A stretch of 64,000 bases of DNA, from assembly GCA_010405405.1 (NCBI GenBank), contig MU004241.1:434001-498000 (forward strand), given 5' to 3'. The position numbers and the translations under genes were made by a program. Positions 22,475-35,946 of this stretch are shown here, one piece after another; positions within the stretch are counted from its first letter, which is position 1, and every line of letters starts with the position of its first letter. The notes beneath the pieces were generated by a model. The model saw only the letters and a list, made by a program, of their open reading frames with translations, was not told where the DNA came from and did not search any database. This DNA is from Microthyrium microscopicum. Taxonomy: Eukaryota > Ascomycota > Dothideomycetes > Microthyriales > Microthyriaceae.

Positions 22475-25400
22475 GTAATGTAATACCTAATTATAGCTCT
22501 TCTTTAGTATATTTAAATAACTTTCTAAAATTATTCTATACCTTTAAAATTGTTCTACCTAAAGGATCTAATTAGATTATGTAGGGAAATCCCTTAAGAG
22601 AGATTTCCCTCTATATCCTAAGATAGATATTTTCTTATTTAGAAAAGAAACTAATAAGTTCTCTAGCTATTACTTTTAAGCCTATAATAATAATTCCTTA
22701 TTACTACTATTAGCTAAAACTATAATCTAGATGTACTTAAAACCTAAAATATATAAGCTTAACCCTTATACTAAGACCTAAATAGCCTAAAAAGTAGTTA
22801 TTTATAAGTAGTTGTCTACTCTATTAAATAATAGTAGAACTTGCTCTTAAGATAGTAATACTAGCTAAGGTATCTTATAATCCTTAATAGTCTCTTTCTA
22901 AGTACATATTATTATCTATTAAAAAACCTAATTATATCTTATTATATTCTTAAAATAAGACTTAAGATCGTTAAATAAGAAGCAATATAGCTAAAAAGAA
23001 GCTTTAAACATTTAACTCTACTAAGTTTAAAACTCTTATATCCTTAGAGCGAACTAGGTTATAAAGCAAAATATCTAAAGGTATTAAGCCTAAATAATCT
23101 AAAAAGATTAAGTTAAAGAAGGTAGACCTTATTATTAACGATATACCTTATTAAATTAATACTACTAAAGAATTCCTTTAGGCTAATAAAAATCTCCTAA
23201 AAGTTAACGTAATTAATAAGAAGAAGAAGAGTTAGAATAATAATATACCTTATAAGAAGAATAAAGAGAAAGTACCTATTTAGAGCGTTAAACCTATTAT
23301 ATCTACTAAGTATATCCTAGAGAGAAGTAAAGCCTTAATAAATTATTATAGTAATACTAAACGTTAAGAAAGATAGCTAGTAGAGGCCCCTTTATATATA
23401 AATATAGGTAAAGATACTCCTAATCTAGGTAGTAATTCTTTTCTATTAGAACCTAAATATTACTTAGATAGCGCTCCTCTATTTTTACTAAGTCTAACTC
23501 CTTCTAAATTAGAGTCTAAAAATAAAGAAGTTAAAGAAGAAAAAAAATATAATAACGTCCCTAAAAACCCTCTTCTTATACCTATAATACCTATACGTAG
23601 AGCCTCTTATAGAGCTTATAGCAGACGTAGTATAAAACGCCCTATACTGACTAATTAGCTAGAAGGTATTATAATAAGATTATAACAAAGCTATACTAGA
23701 GGCTTATCTTAGACTAAACTCTCTAATTAACCTAGACTTACTAGACCTACTAGACTTGCTAGACTTGCTATCTCTATTTTATAGTTTGCTATTAATCTAT
23801 AGAGCCTCTTAGGGGGTTTATTCTCTAAATAAATAGTAGCCTTAATATAGTTGCTAGCTTAATAAGCTTAACCTACTCTACCTACTATATTATCTCTTCT
23901 TCCCTTATCCTTTCTTAGTAGTACTATAAATCTACTATTTATCCTAGCTATAAGTAATAAATTCCTTATTAATAGTACTAATATAAAGCTAAACTTTAAT
24001 TAAGCCTTTAAACTTATTATAAGTACTAAGTTCTATAAACTAGAAGGTAACTCTAACTAGTAAACTTAGAACTAATAGTTTAGAGGTTTTATAGAAACTA
24101 TTAACTTCTAGAACTTCTTTATTAGTATATTTAACTATATATCTAACTTCTAATAAGTCTTTTAGTAAAACTACTAAAGTACTTATGTTCTAGAACTCCT
24201 ATTCTTTACTTACTTATCTAAGCTTCTAAGCTTTCCTATATCTCTTATAAATCTAAAAGAGGCCTTTATGCTTCTTAAGTAATAATATTATAGAATAAGA
24301 TATAATTAATTTACTAGTATTATTTATAAGCTACATAATATTAATTATTAATTAATAGGCTTTACTAAAGAACTTACTACTACTATTAGTATTATTTAGG
24401 TAGAAGTAGCTTAGCTTAGTAATAGCTATAAAATTCTAAACTAGATATATAATATTTAGTATATAGAGAATGTTCCTAGTATTCTTAATAATAAAGTTAG
24501 TAGTCTAACTAAGCATTCTAATATATAGAGCTATAAAGTTAATTATAACTTTAGTACTCTTATAGATATCCTTATTACTAAAGAGAATCGCTTTACTAGA
24601 AAAGATAATAGTTTCTTTATTATTTTAAGTATATAATAAAAAGCTAGTAAACTACGTCTTTATTTTAATACTTTATAAGAACTAGTAAACTTTATAAAGA
24701 ATCTAGCTATTAGTAAATATCTAAGATACCTAAATAATTTTTATAGAGACTTTAATAGTCCCTATAGCTATTATAATTATAAAGCAAATACTTAATAATA
24801 AGATAAGAGGCGTTCTAGATAGAATAAGAAATCTAGTTAAGCTCCTAAGCAAAGTTAAGGTATTAAAAAAGGAAGCTTTTAATAATATAAAAGCTCTTAC
24901 TTTAGGTAGTATAGCTAGAATATATACTATAGTTAAAATAAGCCTAAGTATACTAGAATATTTTATTCTTACTACTTATAATATTACTATAGACTAGATA
25001 TTTAACTTTAGCACTAAAAGATACATTATAGATAATTTAGTTTAGTTTGCTAGTTAACTTATAGGCGTATTCTTTAGTACTTACCTTATTAGCGTTAGTA
25101 GTTATATAGAAGTTAAGAAAGTAGGCATTATATATATACCTATTTAAGTTCTTAATAAAGATAGTAAAGAACTATACTCTAAGATTCTTAACTTATATAA
25201 TTCCTACTATATTCTTAATCTCTTATTTAATATTATCTCTCTTAAACGCCTTTTCCTTAATGTATATAGAGAAGAGACTAATATTTTTATTATCTTTAAA
25301 AGCCTCTACGCCTCTATCTTGTATAATAATAGTCTACTTATTACTAAAGCTAATTATATTAGTAAAGATCTTTATTTATTACTTACTAAATATCTTTCTT

Positions 25401-28400
25401 AGGATTATACTAAGTATAAAATATCTTTATAGGCAAAAGCCTTTATATTATATTAAGTACTTATTATACTAACTTTCTAAAATTCTTCTATAACTCTTAA
25501 ACTCTAGTATTAGCGCCTTAGCTATATTAGTAAAGTAAGGCTCTATCATTTATTAAAATAGTAAAGAATATTTACTCCTTAGAATAATATCTTCCCCTTA
25601 TATAATTCTTACTATAAGGTAAATCTTATTTATAAATATACGCTAAGAAGCAACCTAGATTAAGTAGATTATTCCTTTAAAAGAATCTATATAGATCTAG
25701 GTAGTCTCTTTTGCTACCTATACTATAATAAGAATAGTAACCCTATCTCTAGCTAGCTTTATAAAATCTTCTAGCTCTTCTTAACTAATAATTATTCTTA
25801 ATATTGCTAGATATACTTTCTTCTTATAAAGGATATAATATCCTATAAACTTTATAAATAGATAAATTAAGTAAAAAATAAATACTAAGGCTACCTAGTA
25901 ATATTTTATTATAATAATAGATCTAAGTTTAATAACAAAATTATTACTAAGATTTAAGACGTCTATAGTATCTACCTTAAACTTATTATTCTATATACTA
26001 TAGAGTAGAATAATATTAATAAGCGTAGAATAGGGCTAATTACTACTATAGTATAAGTAATAGCTATATATACTAATCTTTCTTCTTACGTTTTTCTAGA
26101 ATTATTAAATATTATTACTTACTTAATTAATCTTTAGCCTATTATAGCTAATAATAGCAAAACTTTTTACTAAGTATTCTTTAATAAAAGATTTCCTAAT
26201 CTTTTAGTACTAAAGGTTATAGGCTATATGTATTAGAAACCTATTCCTTAAATCTCTACTTATTATAAAAAAGATACTGCTAGAAGAGATAAATGTTTCT
26301 TTCTTAGCTATAGTATAATAATAAGTTTTAGTACTTAACTTAATATAAATTAGTATAGAGTATAGAATACTAATACTAATTATATAGAAACTATAATAAA
26401 TCTTTATTTTAAAGAATATAGATTTTTAAATCTTAATAAATTCTCTATAAAACTACTTTATTCTATTATTAGTAAAAATGCCCTAATGTTCTTAACCCTA
26501 GAATAACTCTCTTAGAAAATAAAGTGTCCCTAGGCTAATAGTCTCTTCTTTACTAATAACTATATTAAGGAAGAGATATTGCTAATAAATATTAGTAATA
26601 TATTATTACTACTATTATTAAAGAGACTAAAGCTAGAAGATAATATAATATATAATTATAATAGAGACCTTGTTCTTACTACTAGTTTCTTTAATAAAGA
26701 GAAAAGAATCTATAATTATATTATAGAGGCTACTCTCCTTCTTATAATAATAACTAAGGATAAAAATTAGGATTATTAATTTTGTAAAATTGCTACGCTT
26801 TATTTAATAGATAAGCACTAAGATGCTATCTTTGCTATTATTCCTAATTAAGCTAATAGAAATTTATTACTTAGAGAAGCCTAAATAAAAGACCTAAAGT
26901 CTTATAAGGAAGCTATTTATCTAGATAATCTTAACTATTAAGCGTAAGCTAACTTAGTTAATAAGAAATATAATGCTTATAATTAAAATAGTACTTAGGA
27001 AATAATTAATATTACTAACGTATCTTTAACATTATTAATCTTTACTAGTAAATATATCTTTAAAAAGAAAGAAGACGCTAACTAAAAACCTATATAGTTT
27101 AAGGCATAGTAGTGTGCTAGAAGTTTTAAATAGTAGCTTAGGGTTAACTATTTTAAAACTTTTATATTTATAGTTAAAAGTATAAGCTATAAACTACTTT
27201 TTGCTTTTACTATTTTATATAGCTAGTATATTTATTAAATAGATATTATTATTACTTTTCTTTATAGTATAATTAATAAGACTATATATATAGAAATGCT
27301 ACCTAACTTTTAATAAGTAGGTAAGTATTATAAGCTTCTTAAAGTCCTCTATAGCCTAAAATAAGCTTTATAGATTTAGTAGGAAACCTTAAGTAAATAA
27401 TTAATCTAGCTAGGTTTTTATTATAGCCCTTATAACTATAGTATCTTTATTAATAATATCTTTAAAGTTATTATTATAGTATACATTAATAACTTATTAC
27501 TTTTTAGTCTTAACCTTAATGCTATTATATAAATTAAGAGGAAGCTTTAGAAATTCTTTAAGATAAAGGATATAGATAAAGCTACTTACTATCTAGGTAT
27601 TAAAATTAGTTATACTATTTATAATAATAAGGTTATTAAACTCTTATTTAGCTAGGGTGCCTATTGTACTAAAATTCTTAAAGATTTTAATTTCTATAAC
27701 GCCTATCCTATTACTATACTTATTATCCTTAGTAGAATATTCTTACTAACGCCTCTAATTTATATAGTTAATAAGAAGGTTTATAAATAGTACTAGTCCT
27801 TAATTAAATTTATTATATACTTAATGCTTAGTACTTACTCTAATATAGCCTACGCTATCTCTATACTTAGTCACTTTTCTTTAAATTTAACTAAATATTA
27901 TGTAGAGGAAGCTAAATACTTACTTTACTACTTTATAGATATATATAACTATAGCCTTATTATTAATACTAAATCTTTAAATCGTAAGATTCTTAGCTAT
28001 ATTAATTCTAACTAGGCTAGAGATAAGGATAGATAATTTACTAATAGCTACGTTTTTACTCTTAGCAAAGTAGCTATAAGCTAGAGTTCTAAGCATTAAG
28101 TAATAGTTGCTTTATCTAGTTATAAAGCTAAATATATTATAAAATCTAAAGCTACTAAGAAAGTAATTTAGCTAATAAGACTTATTTTTAATTTTTAGTA
28201 TAAAGATAAAAAGAATATTCTTATAAAAGGTAATAATTATAGTATACTTTTTATAATATATAATCTTAAGTTTTATACTAGAACTAAGTATATTAATACC
28301 TATTACTACTTCATCTATAAAAAGGTTCTAGTAAAAGAACTTTATATAGAGTAGGTACTAACTACTAAAAATCTAATAGATAGACTTACTAAACTACTTT

Positions 28401-28635
28401 TTAGACTAAAGTTCTAAGAGTATTATAAAAACCTAAGTCTTTATTTATTAAATAACCCTATAGTACTCTAATATTCTATTTTTACTAATTATCTAGATAT
28501 ATATATATTTAGTATATCTAGATATATATATTTTATTATTTAGTACTAACTTCTATTATATACTAATTATATTTTTATTATATACTTATATTTTTATACT
28601 TATTGCTTTGTTCCTTATATATCTATTATACTTAT

Positions 28636-28645
28636 TAAGGGAGAG
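28636..28645 (+). other. Polypurine tract of the Copia element
   Basis: A purine run (AAGGGAGAG) lies immediately upstream of the 3' LTR, where plus-strand DNA synthesis is primed. Confidence 0.6.
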
Positions 28646-28774
28646 TATTTAAAGGTATCTTATAAGAGTACTTCTAAAGTATATATAATGGTACTAATGT
28701 CTTGGCACTTATTATAAGTAGCAACGGATCCCCTAGTAGTAGACAATCAAGTAATTTTACTCTATCTTTCGACA
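28646..28774 (+). repeat. 3' LTR (129 bp)
   Basis: Starts TATTTAAAGG (RIP-changed TGTTTGAAGG) and ends TTTCGACA. It keeps CpA sites at its outer right end, the mirror image of the 5' LTR. Confidence 0.9.
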
Positions 28775-28779
28775 TCTTC
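28775..28779. repeat. Copia target site duplication, right (TCTTC)
   Basis: Partner of 22327-22331. Confidence 0.85.
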
Positions 28780-28959
28780 TCCGCAATATATTTGCGATGT
28801 TTTTCGCTTTCTGGCTTGGTTATTGGTTTGAGCAGGGTAGAGTCTGATGCTGTAAGTGCGGCGTAATCGCTTTGGATTCGATGTATCAAATTTGCGTCTT
28901 CTGCAGTATTTTCAACACCGCGGTATGCCAGGCGTGCGGAAGTGAAAGCGTTGGCCATA

Positions 28960-29638
28960 ATTATGCGTCCTGGATGTTATGATGGATGAATTAGTGGTCT
29001 CTCAAGAATTAGGAAGGTAGTGGTGTAGTTCATTTGACTTTCCAAAATGGCACTTACCTAACCGTAAGTTCTCGCTCAATAAATATAGGACGATCCTTCC
29101 TATCCCTAATGGAGATCACTTACGACACTCAGCGCCCCATGCTTTCCTACATTATGTTCACGAATTAAACCGAACAACGACAAGCAGCTACCACGTAATT
29201 AGGTAGATTTCTACTCACCCAGAGCTAAAGACAGTAGTGGAAAAAGTGGTCTTTGGGGAACTTGCCGCGTAGAGTTGTTTCCAGGCTCACTTCAGCACGT
29301 TCGTTATGAGCTTCATAGGAAAAGCCCTTCGTTTATCTTTTAGATATTTAGAAGGCACATACTTATCTTGAGGTAAGGTCCGGATACATCAACAGTCTCT
29401 ACAGCATGAGCTTGCTTGTAGAAATGTTCTCGAGAATACTGGTAATTAATTTCAATCCCATCGCTGAATTTTAGATATAGTCAGGTATTTCAATAGCTTC
29501 CAGGTTTGGACCGGATTTTGAATAGGTATGGCCCAAAGAAAGGTTTGTTTACTGGCTTGAGACGCTCCCTCCGGTCATTTATGACTCTTCAACACCAAAT
29601 GGGCGGCACAGTAAGCGGCTTGTGGCGAAGCACGGTTC
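28960..29638. other. Divergent intergenic region
   Basis: About 680 bp between the GNAT pseudogene start and the next plus-strand gene. No gene, repeat or strong promoter motif is seen. Confidence 0.5.
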
Positions 29639-31613
29639 ATGGAGCCCAAATACCTGCTATCATCTTTCCAACAAGAAGATGATCACCTTCCGCGACGTCG
29701 AAAGCCGTTCAGATCAAAAGTCTTTCCAGAGAGATTACAGGTACATATCAGAAGGATGCGTCGCCACGATCCTCTTACCGCACTTGGTTACGACGTTTTC
29801 CTGAACACTTTGCTGCAGGTAGTTAGCCCGATTCCTAAATCGAGTACCCTGACATGAGTTATAGATTCAACAGTCTACAAGTTTCGCGTTGCTAACGGTA
29901 AACCTTGTCAACAAAGACTGGCATTCCATAGCTCAACCTCTCATCGATAGGCAACTCGACATTACCATCGGTGAACAACCAGTACGCAATAAGTTGTTGT
30001 TTGCTCGTTTGCAGGATGAAGACTTCAAAGCTCGTGTGCAGGAGATAATTGTGCGACCGACCGAAACCCAAGAATACTTGCCAAATGACGAAAATGAACT
30101 GGCCGTTCTTGCTACCTTCCTACCATGGATGAGGATCACTAGATTCCAGTATTGCTTCCATCCCAGTAATTTACGGCTCACTAATTTACGTAGTTGGAGA
30201 TTTCGCCAGATTCCACCAGACTTTTTGATAGAAGTCTTGCGCAACTGCGATGGCTGCGCTATCCAAATCAGCCCAAGCCAAGTATATCTCGGGCCTCATA
30301 ACCATGCTGCCTGGTATTGGGAGAAGGGCTTTGGCAGATACGCAGCTGGCGACCTATTGCGATTGCAGCTCATATGTTCCAAGATAGAGACTCTTCGACT
30401 AGAAGGGTCTTATGATCTAGAGGGATTCAATAATCTTGGCCGATTATTGGCGCTGTCTGTTCAGCTGTCTTCACTTGAGCTGAAAGTCACAATACCGGGG
30501 GTCCTAAGGTCAGAAAGATCAAAATGGCCAACCTGGTATGCCGGTTGGTTGTCTGAATCACTTTTGGGCCATGTTCTCAATCTACGCACCATACGATTAG
30601 ATGGGCTTTGCGCCTGCGATGACAATGAAGTACGTCGTTGGGGGCAAATCCTGCACTGGGAGACTCTAGAAAACGCCTCCTTCACATGCCCTGCCTTTTT
30701 GACTTGCGCGCCGAGCCGACTGATACGACTCCATACGGTCAGACTAAACATCGACAGACCTCAATCTGGCAATGGCTGGGATTCAGTTGAATATCATATA
30801 GGCCTGAGGCAAAATCATTGCTCATCTGCTCCCAGTGGAGATAGAGTTAGAGATGTCCTTTTGTCACTACCTCCGTTAAGAGAGCTCTGCCTAAAGAATG
30901 CAGGAGTTGACGATTCCATCCTGAGGCGACAACCGAAGCTTGTTCATCTTGACCTGATCAACGACCTAGTGCCAGGAGAAGTCACGGAATCACCATTTGA
31001 TATGTCCATATTCAGATCGATGCACAAGCACTGCAAACGGCTTAGATCACTGTCCCTTCGTCTTCACCTTGATCAACTATTTCCTTGTCTTACATATATT
31101 GCCCGCCACGGGCTGTCAGTATCCCATCTGATATTGGATCTCGGGATTCCAAGGAACAACCCAAATTACTTCGAAGAACGTCCACACCGCGAAGATTTAT
31201 CCACTTGTCTGACAATTTTCCAATGCGTTTCTTCTTTCACGGTCAGAACCTACTCAAATTGTTTGCTCTCGAACCTGAATATTGGGCTGTCTGTTTGTCT
31301 TCCAATGGATATGTCATACTCGACTGAGCAGGCTTTGTGGGTGCTTGCGGAGAGGGAATACCGCCTTGATGTCAAATATCAAGATGGCAAGAGTCATGCT
31401 GTTTTCGTTCCTGTTCCGATAGAGTCTAGTATTTCGCAAATGCAGGAAGCCAGCGGATCGGTTTATAAACGTACGTTTCAGCAACTTGATTTTTCAAAGA
31501 CCCAAATAACGGAGCTCGGTGGAATCAGCTTCGATGCAGTTAGCACTCCATATGGCTGTTCCAACATTGCATGGAAGACGCACCATCAACGTCGTGGGCG
31601 AGCTGTCATATAA
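29639..31613 (+). CDS. F-box-like protein with C-terminal repeat region
   Basis: Two exons (29639-29818, 29865-31613), 642 residues. The exon junction restores an F-box-like motif: DPLTALGYDVFLNTLLQ, then TVNLVNKDWHSIAQPLIDRQL, the usual first and last helices. The rest (residues about 110-560) has recurring leucine-rich stretches such as LRTIRLDGLCACDD, LRELCLKNAGVDD and LVHLDLIND, consistent with a divergent leucine-rich repeat substrate-binding domain. The likely role is as a substrate receptor of an SCF ubiquitin ligase; the substrate is unknown. The intron is 46 bp with GTAGTT/ATAG ends. The 3' end is only about 115 bp from the end of the convergent P450 gene. Confidence 0.75.
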
Positions 31614-31728
31614 TCGTGTCCAGAGCGCTGGGAATCATCAACAAACCCGGATTCTAGACTTGAATATCAATGAGTAAACGTTATACATAGCTCAAATACT
31701 TCGACGTTGCCAATTCGCTTGAGTCAAG

Positions 31729-33668
31729 TTAGATCTTCTTCACAGTAACCCAAAGCCCTTTGGCTCTAGAATTAGGATAAACCTCCAAAGTACCGTCTCT
31801 CTTCAAAGCTTCAAGGTCCACTACAGCCCTCAACTCAAATTCCGAGAAAATCCTTGCCAGAGTATAGTAAGTACTTGATTGTGAGAGACTGCAAAGCAGA
31901 TTAGCTCAGTTTTACCGAAACAGCTGGGGGCTTTCACCGAATACCCATACAAGCCATGGGCCCTTTTCCAAACGGCGCAAAATTCTTGTTCAATTTCGAT
32001 ATGTCTGGTGCAAGCCAGCGCTCTGGCTTGAATGATCCAGGATCTGGAAATGCTTCCGGGTTTTGATGGATTGAGGTACGAGATGTAGTTATTACAGTCT
32101 ATGTTTGTCATATGTCAATGCGGTTCCAAAAGCGCGATAAGAAGTAGTAGAGGAAGGACGGAAAGAACTAACGCCTGCAGGAATTGTGTATCCACCATAC
32201 TGAATTGGCACTGAGCTTATTCGTGGGAAGCGAAACACGTTTTGGTGTTCGGTTCTGAAGTAGCGTTAGTAGAAGCCAACTCTCTCGACTTCATGGAAGT
32301 TCACAATCATACCGAAGGCCCTCTTTGGCAACGGCTTTCTGAGTCTGCGTTAGTCAAGTTGAAATCCAATCTCAGTATACTACTTCTTTACCAAGTATGG
32401 AAAGCCTGCGAGCAGTTCGTTATAAGTCATGTTATTCCTAAACTCTCCACTGCTCAGGTCTTCTCGTAATGAGTCTTGCATCTCCATGTTTTGCATCAAA
32501 TGGAAAGATGCATGCACAAGGCTGTGTGCAATAGCCTCGCCACCAGCAAGAATCAGAGAAACCGTATTGTCAACAGTAGCGCGCTTGTTGAAGTTTTTTT
32601 CATCTTTGACCAGTACTTCAGCAATGTACTCTTTGTCCATTCTTTCTTGGCTGCTTTTCGCGAAGCCTGTAACTTTTTCTGCAATCAACTGATACTGAGT
32701 TAGCAAAGGGCCCAAATGAAATCAGATCGTGATATTTTGACTCACCGTACCAAAGCGGAGAACAGGAACATATTTTTCCTGCATTGAACTTGAAATGAGG
32801 TACGGGACCACTTTCGCAACTGTTGGGAACATGCGGGATATGGAAGCCAAACGAAAGAGTTCACGATTGGGAAGTAAGTTGTGGCCAAGGTCTTTCTGAC
32901 TGAGCAGCTGCTCATAGTCTTCCCCTAATAGAGCTGGAGCAATTAGGTCATGGCCCAAACTGCGGTATGCATCTGATAAATTGATTGGCTGACTGGATAT
33001 ACTGTAAGAACGTAGGATAGCGCAAAGCTCATCTGATTTCCTTTGGAGCAACTTAGGAGTGGCTTGAGCAAGCTGTCCGTTCATATGAGGTTTGAGCTCC
33101 TCCCGGCGAGCTTTATGAACAGTTGGGTCTGTCGTAAGGAAGACAGCACCTGGAGCGCCCATGTTGTAGTACCATGGATCCTTTCGAATAACATCTTTAA
33201 ACTTGGTGGCAAATGTAGAATGAAACTCAGGATCGTGAATGTGAACTTCATTGGGGTTGATGCGAACGATGGGTCCTTCAAAGTTGTGAGATGTTTGATC
33301 CCAGAAGTTAAAGCAGAAAAGGATTACATACCGTATTGTTCGTGCAATTCGGCCACTTTTTGGGCGTACTGGAATGACTTGATTGCATTATAGTAGAATT
33401 CATACCATCTGGTTAACGCAGCAAGCCTGGGCCCTGGAATGTTTCTGATTGGCGAAGTCATGTAAGAATACAAAGTCGTGACAATTGGAAAAGCGACCAG
33501 AAAGAGACAGACGCCAATGGTAGACCATAACTCATATGTGGGCTGAACCCCAAGGGTTTCTCGGCAAAACGAGATGTATGAAGTTGTCGCATTGTAGAAA
33601 GCAACTGAAGGAGTATTGATAGCAACCTCCACAGATATACCACTGTGGTTGGACGGAAATAATTCCAT
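31729..33668 (-). CDS. Cytochrome P450 monooxygenase
   Basis: Seven exons: 33668-33332, 33275-32746, 32694-32392, 32344-32313, 32254-32173, 32098-31938, 31888-31729; 534 residues (an upstream ATG at 33725 would add 19). A membrane anchor (IGVCLFLVAFPIVTTLYSY) is followed by the IPGPRLAALTRWYEFYY hinge. The I-helix is ILAGGEAIAHSL, the K-helix KEGLR is split across a splice site, the PERF-like FKPERW follows, and the heme loop FGKGPMACMGIR supplies the thiolate Cys. Exon 4 is only 32 bases. All landmarks are intact, so the enzyme should be functional in the ER membrane with a P450 reductase. The family resembles fungal benzoate-hydroxylase-like or secondary-metabolism P450s, but no pathway partner lies next to it. 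Confidence 0.9.
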
Positions 33669-33725
33669 CTTGGTGTCTTGAGACAAACGATCTTTAGCTG
33701 AATTAGTCAAATGATGTGCAGCCAC

Positions 33726-35946
33726 AAGTCTTCTTATGTACCGATATCTTACGTCTTCCTCCGAGACTACTTTGATATTAGCCTATCGACTTTGTCCATC
33801 CGAGCATGACTTAGGAGCGACATTGCTGCCATAATTTGGCCATGCCATTGGCCAGGTCACTTTCTGCACACTGATATTCTTCAGTCAATGGTGACATGTG
33901 GTAGAGATAAGATACCTACTCTGCCGCGTTTGCCAACTTATGAATGTCACCTAGGAACTAAAAGAGATCAAAGAAAAACTAGTCCTGATCTAGGTCGAAA
34001 GCAATTTGTTTTTTTATACGAAAGTTCGTCGCTTCTGAGCCCTTACGATTCAGGTAGTATGATCGGAAGATATGGAGATGCTTTCCTAGAGAAGCTTGCA
34101 TATGCAGCATGCGGGTCGGTCCCGTGCCGTCCAGTAGCATTTGAATTCTTCTAATGGCACGTCTTGAACTGTTCCGAACCAGGAATGGATCGAAGGATGT
34201 GCTGTCAGATTCAAATCTTGTAGAAGGGCCTACGGGCCTACGGGCTTGATCTCAAGGCGCCCATAATCTCACATCCAGCTAGCTGAGCACATGTAAAACA
34301 ACAGAACAATGAACTGGTAGAAACTTCCGTATTAACAAGTTTTGGAACTAATTAGCCTGATATATTCGATCCTTCTCAGGGCTGACGAACGCGTAGTAAA
34401 AGTCGTCCAGTACTTCTCAAGGCGCAAGACTTCCAGACCAATATTGTAGGACATTTAGCAATCAATAAAGCCTTGCAAAACGTGGCCTATGTAGTAAGAC
34501 TTCTGATGTGGTAGATCTGAGCACTGGAGGTCATGCCATCGAGCGGCATATCAGGGCCGCTGAATGATAACATCGCTTGCTTTCAAGCCTGGACCTGTCG
34601 AAACGTATCCATGAGACAACTGAGAAGATTAGACAGATAGCAATATGAGGCTAGTGAGCAGGAGTATAATCAAAGCGGATATGAGCTCGGCAGATACAAC
34701 AGCTGTTCTATATCCAGCTGATAGCAGGCTCACTTTACAGTGTATATGAGGCTTCTCCGGTTGGTAGGCGTGCTATGCGCCATATTCAATTCGAATATCA
34801 TTCTCACTCCTATTCAGTGCATCCACCTGGTTGTCAAACTTGACTACTCGTCGGAAGCACTAGCCGATGGTGACAAAAAGAATCGAGCGACATCAATTAC
34901 ACTGATTGGGTATATGTGTCAACCCTTCAGACATTGGTTAAAGTAGAAAGCCTGGAGTAACTCCAGCCCAAAAGTCGTGAAGCCTGACACCAAACGTCTC
35001 GACGGTTGCAAAGTTGGTATCCTATGATCGGTGAAGACGAATTTCAGCCTGATTAATATTGAAGTTTCTCAAACTCCTATGGCGAACGTGCAATATTGCC
35101 TCAGAATGTGATGTTTCACTGCATAAATTATACATAATGCGTTATGATTTGAATTTTACTATCGTAAAGCGAGAGGAGATTCATCAATTGCATCTAAAAA
35201 CTTCTCTCGGTTCATATTATCAAAATCAAGGGTCATGCACGGGAGAGGTCTGGCATGCAGAAAATGGACGTTGATGCCAGCCTTGTACCTTTCGTATGTC
35301 GTTCCCAAGAACAACGACCAGTTATGGCGTCTAGACGCCTTGCTCGAACCTATCAAAGCTAGATGATAGAAAACTTTTCAATTTATCTCAGCTGAAAGGC
35401 TGGCCGTTGCCAGTGATTTGATGAGCTAGAATGATACAGATTGGATGGCTCGAATGTCCACTGCCAGCCACGCTTGATAATCCTACGCATAGAAGAACAG
35501 AGACTAGAATTGAGGCTATTGGTCGTACCAACCCTTCAAATGAAGCCTCCCCCATTGAAACCGCTTGCAAAGTTCGAAGCACACTATCTCATATTAGATT
35601 CGGTAAGACGAATGTCTGAACAGATGTTCGGGCCAAGCATCAAACCCATAGTGCGCTGAAAATATCCTAGCCGAGCCCGCACTCTGATGGGAGCGCCGGA
35701 TTTATTTGGCCGACCGGTTGGCAGTCGAAGAGCTCAGAAGATAGATTCGAAAATGGTCGAGGACGAGAAAAGCATCGCGTTTGGTGGCTTCGTGTGGCTT
35801 GAAATCAGCCGCAAGTAAAGACGCGATGGGCGCGTGTCGGTAGGGAATCCTAGAACCTCCCATACTCTTTCTTATGTGTATTCTGGAAAGATTTCAATTC
35901 TCTTCTGGAATCACTCCTTTGTCTTTGAATCGAGCGAAATGTATCA
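33726..35946. other. Gene-free 2.2 kb with one repeat copy
   Basis: No frame longer than 90 codons has any support. A short direct repeat of GGCCTACG units sits near 34227-34245, and a copy of the small dispersed repeat lies near 35.7 kb. Composition is normal with no RIP signature. Confidence 0.5.
35669..35722 (-). repeat. Small dispersed repeat, copy E
   Basis: On the minus strand: CAAATAAATCCGGCGCTCCC, then ATCAGAGTGCGGG, preceded by AACCGGTCGGC. It aligns with the core of copies A and C (AATAAATGGCGCGCTCCCAT) but its reading frame is less conserved. Confidence 0.5.

Larger units (their letters stand above)
22332..28774 (+). mobile_element. Ty1/Copia-type LTR retrotransposon, RIP-inactivated
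   Basis: A 6443-bp element with two 129-bp LTRs and a 5-bp TSD. Right after the 5' LTR, AGTTATGAGCC is complementary to the anticodon arm of initiator tRNA-Met, as in Copia elements primed by a cleaved half tRNA. A purine tract (AAGGGAGAG) precedes the 3' LTR. Reading the plus strand through stops gives, in Copia order, integrase-like text with RIYIDLGS near 25690, reverse transcriptase from about 27040 (KYIFKKKEDA, then VYINNLLL at 27479-27502 for the YVDD box), and RNase H near 28040-28160 (SNIAYAISILSHFS, then SWSSKH and VALSSYKAKY). CpA to TpA changes leave dozens of stops; the element is dead. Confidence 0.92.
21866..28958 (-). pseudogene. GNAT acetyltransferase gene split by a Copia retrotransposon
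   Basis: The N-terminal part lies at 28958-28780 and the C-terminal part at 22331-21866. If the retrotransposon and one TCTTC copy are removed, the two parts join in one open frame of 645 bases (214 residues) with no stop. The downstream half has GNAT signatures: SYISLDILAPYQNKGYGSEA (acetyl-CoA pyrophosphate loop Q-x-x-G-x-G), LHRIGIETFSYNDGAQRLY and LGFVFEGRSRE. This is the RimJ/RimL-like group that acetylates protein N-termini or small molecules. The insertion falls after residue 59-60, before the cofactor loop, so the allele is null. Neither half shows RIP damage, so the loss appears recent relative to the surrounding gene, or RIP was confined to the element. Confidence 0.88.

Noticed and set aside
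25260-28015. Short frames of 60-70 codons within the AT-rich block
   Set aside because: They are fragments of the RIP-mutated Copia polyprotein, not separate genes.
34226-34245. Short GGCCTACG direct repeat
   Set aside because: Only two and a bit units, with no sign of function.
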